8,715 nt of DNA, taken from Thiotrichaceae bacterium (GTDB lineage: Bacteria; Pseudomonadota; Gammaproteobacteria; Thiotrichales; Thiotrichaceae). Positions 7,171 through 8,715 of this stretch are shown here, piece after piece. Below the pieces are notes generated by a model. That model was given only the letters and a program-made list of their open reading frames with translations. It was not told the origin of the DNA and did no database searches. Each line of letters starts with the position of its first letter. Positions within the stretch are counted from its first letter, which is position 1. The position numbers were made by a program, and so were the translations under genes. The stretch lies in NCBI GenBank assembly GCA_027009095.1, contig JALVDG010000327.1, positions 1-8,715 on the forward strand, given 5' to 3'.

Positions 7171-7740
7171 ATGAATAAATCACTAACTCTACTTGGTTTA
7201 AGTGGATTTTTGCTACTCATGTCAGGCTGTGGACCTTTACCACAAAAGCACGCACGCTATATTCCACATACTCCCAGAGTCACACCTCCCTCAACTCGAC
7301 ACAACTATATACCACCTGCTCAACATAATTACATTCCTCCAGCACCCAACTACTCCCCTGCAATACAAGCACGACAAAAGGTCGTGCAACTAGCTTATCA
7401 ACAATTAGGTACACGCTATAAATATGGTGGCTCAAATCCCAGAGAGGGTTTTGATTGTAGTGGGCTAATGACGTATATATACAAACAAGGATCAGGGATA
7501 AAACTTCCTAGAACAGCAGCTCAACAAAGAGACAAAAGCCGCCTTGTTCGCTACGAGAATCTACAAGCTGGCGATATGTTATTTTTTAAAACTGGTGCTA
7601 AAACCAATCATGTAGGAATTTACGTTGGCAACCGACAATTTATTCATGCCCCTAACCGCCGTAGTCGCGTGAAAATAACAAGCATGGATAACTCATATTG
7701 GTTTAGTAAATTTGTGAAGTTTGGTACTTATTTTGATTGA
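7171..7740 (+). CDS. NlpC/P60 family cell-wall peptidase lipoprotein
   Basis: This is a predicted outer-membrane or periplasmic lipoprotein that cleaves peptide cross-links or stem peptides in murein, like the Spr/MepS and NlpC group. The signal peptide MNKSLTLLGLSGFLLLMSGC ends in a lipobox with C20 as the lipidated residue. A Pro/Tyr/His-rich linker (about 21-62) contains two copies of HNYIPPA (44-50, 52-58) and a third, degenerate NYSPA. The catalytic domain (about 65-189) has C96 in FDCSGLMTYIY, H147 in TNHVGIYVG and H159 in FIHAPN, the expected Cys-His-His set. The start is ATG 7171, with AGTGGA eight bases upstream. An in-frame TTG at 7147 lies inside the leader hairpin and would spoil the signal peptide. 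The length, 189 residues, is normal. Confidence 0.93.
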   Translation: MNKSLTLLGLSGFLLLMSGCGPLPQKHARYIPHTPRVTPPSTRHNYIPPAQHNYIPPAPNYSPAIQARQKVVQLAYQQLGTRYKYGGSNPREGFDCSGLMTYIYKQGSGIKLPRTAAQQRDKSRLVRYENLQAGDMLFFKTGAKTNHVGIYVGNRQFIHAPNRRSRVKITSMDNSYWFSKFVKFGTYFD

Positions 7741-7750
7741 GAACAAGCTG

Positions 7751-7853
7751 AGTACTTGGGCTACTACTACCATTTTGATATACAGTACATAGTATGTTTT
7801 CACATATTAAAACCACTGTGTATTGTACTTTGGGAACGCTTGTAACCCAGTAC
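7751..7853. repeat. Cluster of direct and inverted repeats between the NlpC/P60 and DUF4386 genes
   Basis: AGTACTTGGGCTAC (7751-7764) is an imperfect inverted copy of GTAACCCAGTAC (7842-7853) and an imperfect direct copy of GTACTTTGGG (7825-7834). The last two can form a local hairpin. Between them lie AGTACA (7784-7789) and TGTACT (7824-7829), also inverted, and the small palindrome ACATA-G-TATGT (7787-7797). The nested order suggests a palindromic element or a mobile-element remnant of about 100 bp. No gene is encoded here. Confidence 0.45.
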
Positions 7854-7857
7854 CAAC

Positions 7858-7870
7858 AGTCAAATTGACT
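7858..7870. promoter_or_regulatory. 13-bp hyphenated palindrome, possible operator
   Basis: AGTCAA-A-TTGACT is a perfect six-base dyad around one base, lying between the two convergent genes. Its size suits a dimeric regulator, but the position, downstream of both genes, argues against classical repression. It may be chance. Confidence 0.25.
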
Positions 7871-7875
7871 CATAC

Positions 7876-7909
7876 AAAAAATGCTTTTTAGTTTGGATAA
7901 AACTAAAGA
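7876..7909 (-). terminator. Probable terminator of the DUF4386-like gene
   Basis: On the minus strand the stop codon at 7913-7915 is followed by TTTAGTTT (7907-7900), the loop TATCC, and AAACTAAA (7894-7887), an eight-base stem that can extend by two more pairs. An A-rich stretch and then six T residues (7881-7876) follow. The stem is poor in GC, so strength is uncertain. On the plus strand the neighbouring AAAAA/TTTTT could help end the NlpC/P60 transcript. Confidence 0.45.
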
Positions 7910-7912
7910 CAA

Positions 7913-8482
7913 CTATAATTTGAAATCAATATTTTTTATAACACTTGAATTAAATCCTTTAATCATTAGCCATATTGCTAAAAATGCCTCATTCAGCACA
8001 ATGGGTAGATATAAAATTTTCATAGCATCTGAGTTAAATCCTGCCACTTCAAATACATTGACGATCACTAATAAAACAGCCGCTACTACTCCCCAAACTG
8101 AAATCCATCGAGGAACAAGTTGAGATTTATACAATAAAAAATAGAACATCAGAGCAGGTATAGCAAAAACATAACCGTGTATAGCATGGATACCATCACG
8201 GACTCCGAGTAAAATATTACTATGAGATAAAAACAGTACACCTGTCACCACTAAAAGCCCTCCTTCGAGTGTTTTTAAAGCGAGATACCAAAGCGATACG
8301 GTTGGGTCATAGGGCTTAAAATAGGGAAACATAAGTGCTGCAATCGCAATAACTGCCACACCACTAATGACCTCTAGCAACATGCCTACTGCTTTAAAAT
8401 CAGGGTTGCTACTCCCCAAAAGACTATATGCTAGCAATATTAGCACACCCACAATAATTGCCGTTTTTCTGTGTTTATCCAC
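7913..8482 (-). CDS. DUF4386-like integral membrane protein
   Basis: The 189-residue protein is almost entirely membrane-embedded, with about six hydrophobic segments near 7-23, 31-54, 66-86, 101-118, 126-148 and 155-176. Features I associate with DUF4386 are the KTAIIVGVLILLAY start, KTLEGGLLVVTGVLF (70-84), LVPRWISVWGVVAAVLLVI (122-140) and LPIVLNEAFLAIWLMIKGF (159-177). The family has no assigned biochemical role that I know of. The start is GTG at 8482, backed by GAGG (8494-8491) eight bases upstream. The gene converges on the NlpC/P60 gene and diverges from the transposase-like gene. It may be slightly shorter than many family members. Confidence 0.75.
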   Translation of the reverse strand: MDKHRKTAIIVGVLILLAYSLLGSSNPDFKAVGMLLEVISGVAVIAIAALMFPYFKPYDPTVSLWYLALKTLEGGLLVVTGVLFLSHSNILLGVRDGIHAIHGYVFAIPALMFYFLLYKSQLVPRWISVWGVVAAVLLVIVNVFEVAGFNSDAMKILYLPIVLNEAFLAIWLMIKGFNSSVIKNIDFKL

Positions 8483-8568
8483 TTTTCTGTCCTCTTATGA
8501 ATCTAATGAAAGCAATCATAGACTTTAACAAGAGAAATTGTCTGTTGGAGAATTGTTAATGTATTAAT

Positions 8569-8581
8569 CGTTCCGAAAGTA
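8569..8581 (+). repeat. 13-nt motif shared, inverted, with 7826-7838
   Basis: CGTTCCGAAAGTA lies 20 bases before the transposase-like start. Its inverted counterpart at 7826-7838 reads CGTTCCCAAAGTA on the minus strand, a match at 12 of 13 positions. The two copies flank the DUF4386-like gene in opposite orientation. Each lies a few bases from a TA dinucleotide, the target of IS630-type elements. It could be a terminal-repeat fragment, though chance similarity cannot be excluded. Confidence 0.3.
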
Positions 8582-8590
8582 ATTTCATAG

Positions 8591-8596
8591 TATAAT
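8591..8596 (+). promoter_or_regulatory. Perfect TATAAT immediately before the transposase-like start
   Basis: TATAAT ends five bases before the ATG at 8602, so transcription from it would begin at or inside the start codon and give an essentially leaderless mRNA. No good -35 is present at 16-18 bases. GAGG (8597-8600) is only one base from the ATG, too close for normal use. Confidence 0.2.
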
Positions 8597-8601
8597 GAGG
8601 C

Positions 8602-8715
8602 ATGACTAGATCAGAAGCCAGAAATCAAAAAAGAAAAGAAGTTGTCGAAGCAATCATCCTTCGTAAGGAATCAGCCACTGTAGTTGCTCGTGTCTATAAT
8701 CTATCGGGACTTGAC
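8602..8715 (+). CDS. Helix-turn-helix protein start, probably an IS630-type transposase (cut by window edge)
   Basis: Thirty-eight open codons begin at ATG 8602 and run off the window. The basic start MTRSEARNQKRKEVVEAI is followed by ESATVVARVYNLS, which resembles the first helix-turn-helix of IS630-type transposases, in which a similar stretch leads into a DNA-binding recognition helix. An in-frame stop at 8596-8598 fixes this as the first possible ATG. The last residues, SGLD, do not match the recognition helix I would expect, so the gene may be diverged or disrupted just past the edge. Any helix-turn-helix regulator is an alternative. The catalytic domain is not visible. Confidence 0.45.
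   Translation, partial: MTRSEARNQKRKEVVEAIILRKESATVVARVYNLSGLD

Noticed and set aside
7029..7220. A 63-residue minus-strand ORF over the NlpC/P60 leader
   Set aside because: It overlaps the start of a well-supported lipoprotein gene and a terminator, and has no ribosome binding site or recognisable domain.
7703..7912. A 69-residue minus-strand ORF across the repeat cluster
   Set aside because: It overlaps the 3' end of the NlpC/P60 gene and repetitive non-coding DNA, with no domain or translation signal.

Overview
The window looks like a chromosomal segment of a gammaproteobacterium with modest GC and AT-rich spacers. The first 5.35 kb is a minus-strand respiratory complex I (NDH-1) operon read nuoA-B-C-D-E-F-G. 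NuoC and NuoD are separate proteins, not fused as in Escherichia coli. NuoC has an acidic insert that, from memory, resembles Xanthomonas-type and other non-enteric gammaproteobacterial NuoC. I cannot name a genus.

Layout: nuoG (5' part only, positions 1-623), nuoF, nuoE, nuoD, nuoC, nuoB and nuoA run without a break on the minus strand. They share stop/start overlaps of 1-10 nt, except for a 79-nt gap holding an inverted repeat between nuoF and nuoG. Together they encode the NADH-oxidising module (E, F, G), the quinone-reducing connecting module (B, C, D) and the first membrane subunit (A). The remaining membrane genes (nuoH-N) would lie beyond position 1. A 564-bp, very AT-rich, gene-poor leader (5348-5911) separates nuoA from the next gene and should hold the operon promoter.

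From 5912 onward the window holds small single genes in mixed orientation. These are an exported alpha/beta hydrolase resembling DUF3530 (minus), a 41-residue single-helix membrane microprotein with a strong ribosome binding site (plus), an NlpC/P60 cell-wall peptidase lipoprotein (plus), a six-helix DUF4386-like membrane protein (minus), and at the right edge the first 38 codons of a helix-turn-helix protein that looks like an IS630-type transposase (plus).

No defence island, CRISPR array, tRNA, rRNA or complete mobile element is visible. The most interesting material is non-coding. It comprises a bulged hairpin directly before the NlpC/P60 ribosome binding site whose wobble pairs favour the plus-strand RNA, a hairpin enclosing the hydrolase stop codon whose wobble favours the hydrolase mRNA, and a cluster of repeats at 7751-7870. 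One 13-nt unit of that cluster recurs inverted, with one mismatch, just upstream of the transposase-like gene. I see no strong case for a new multi-gene system here.
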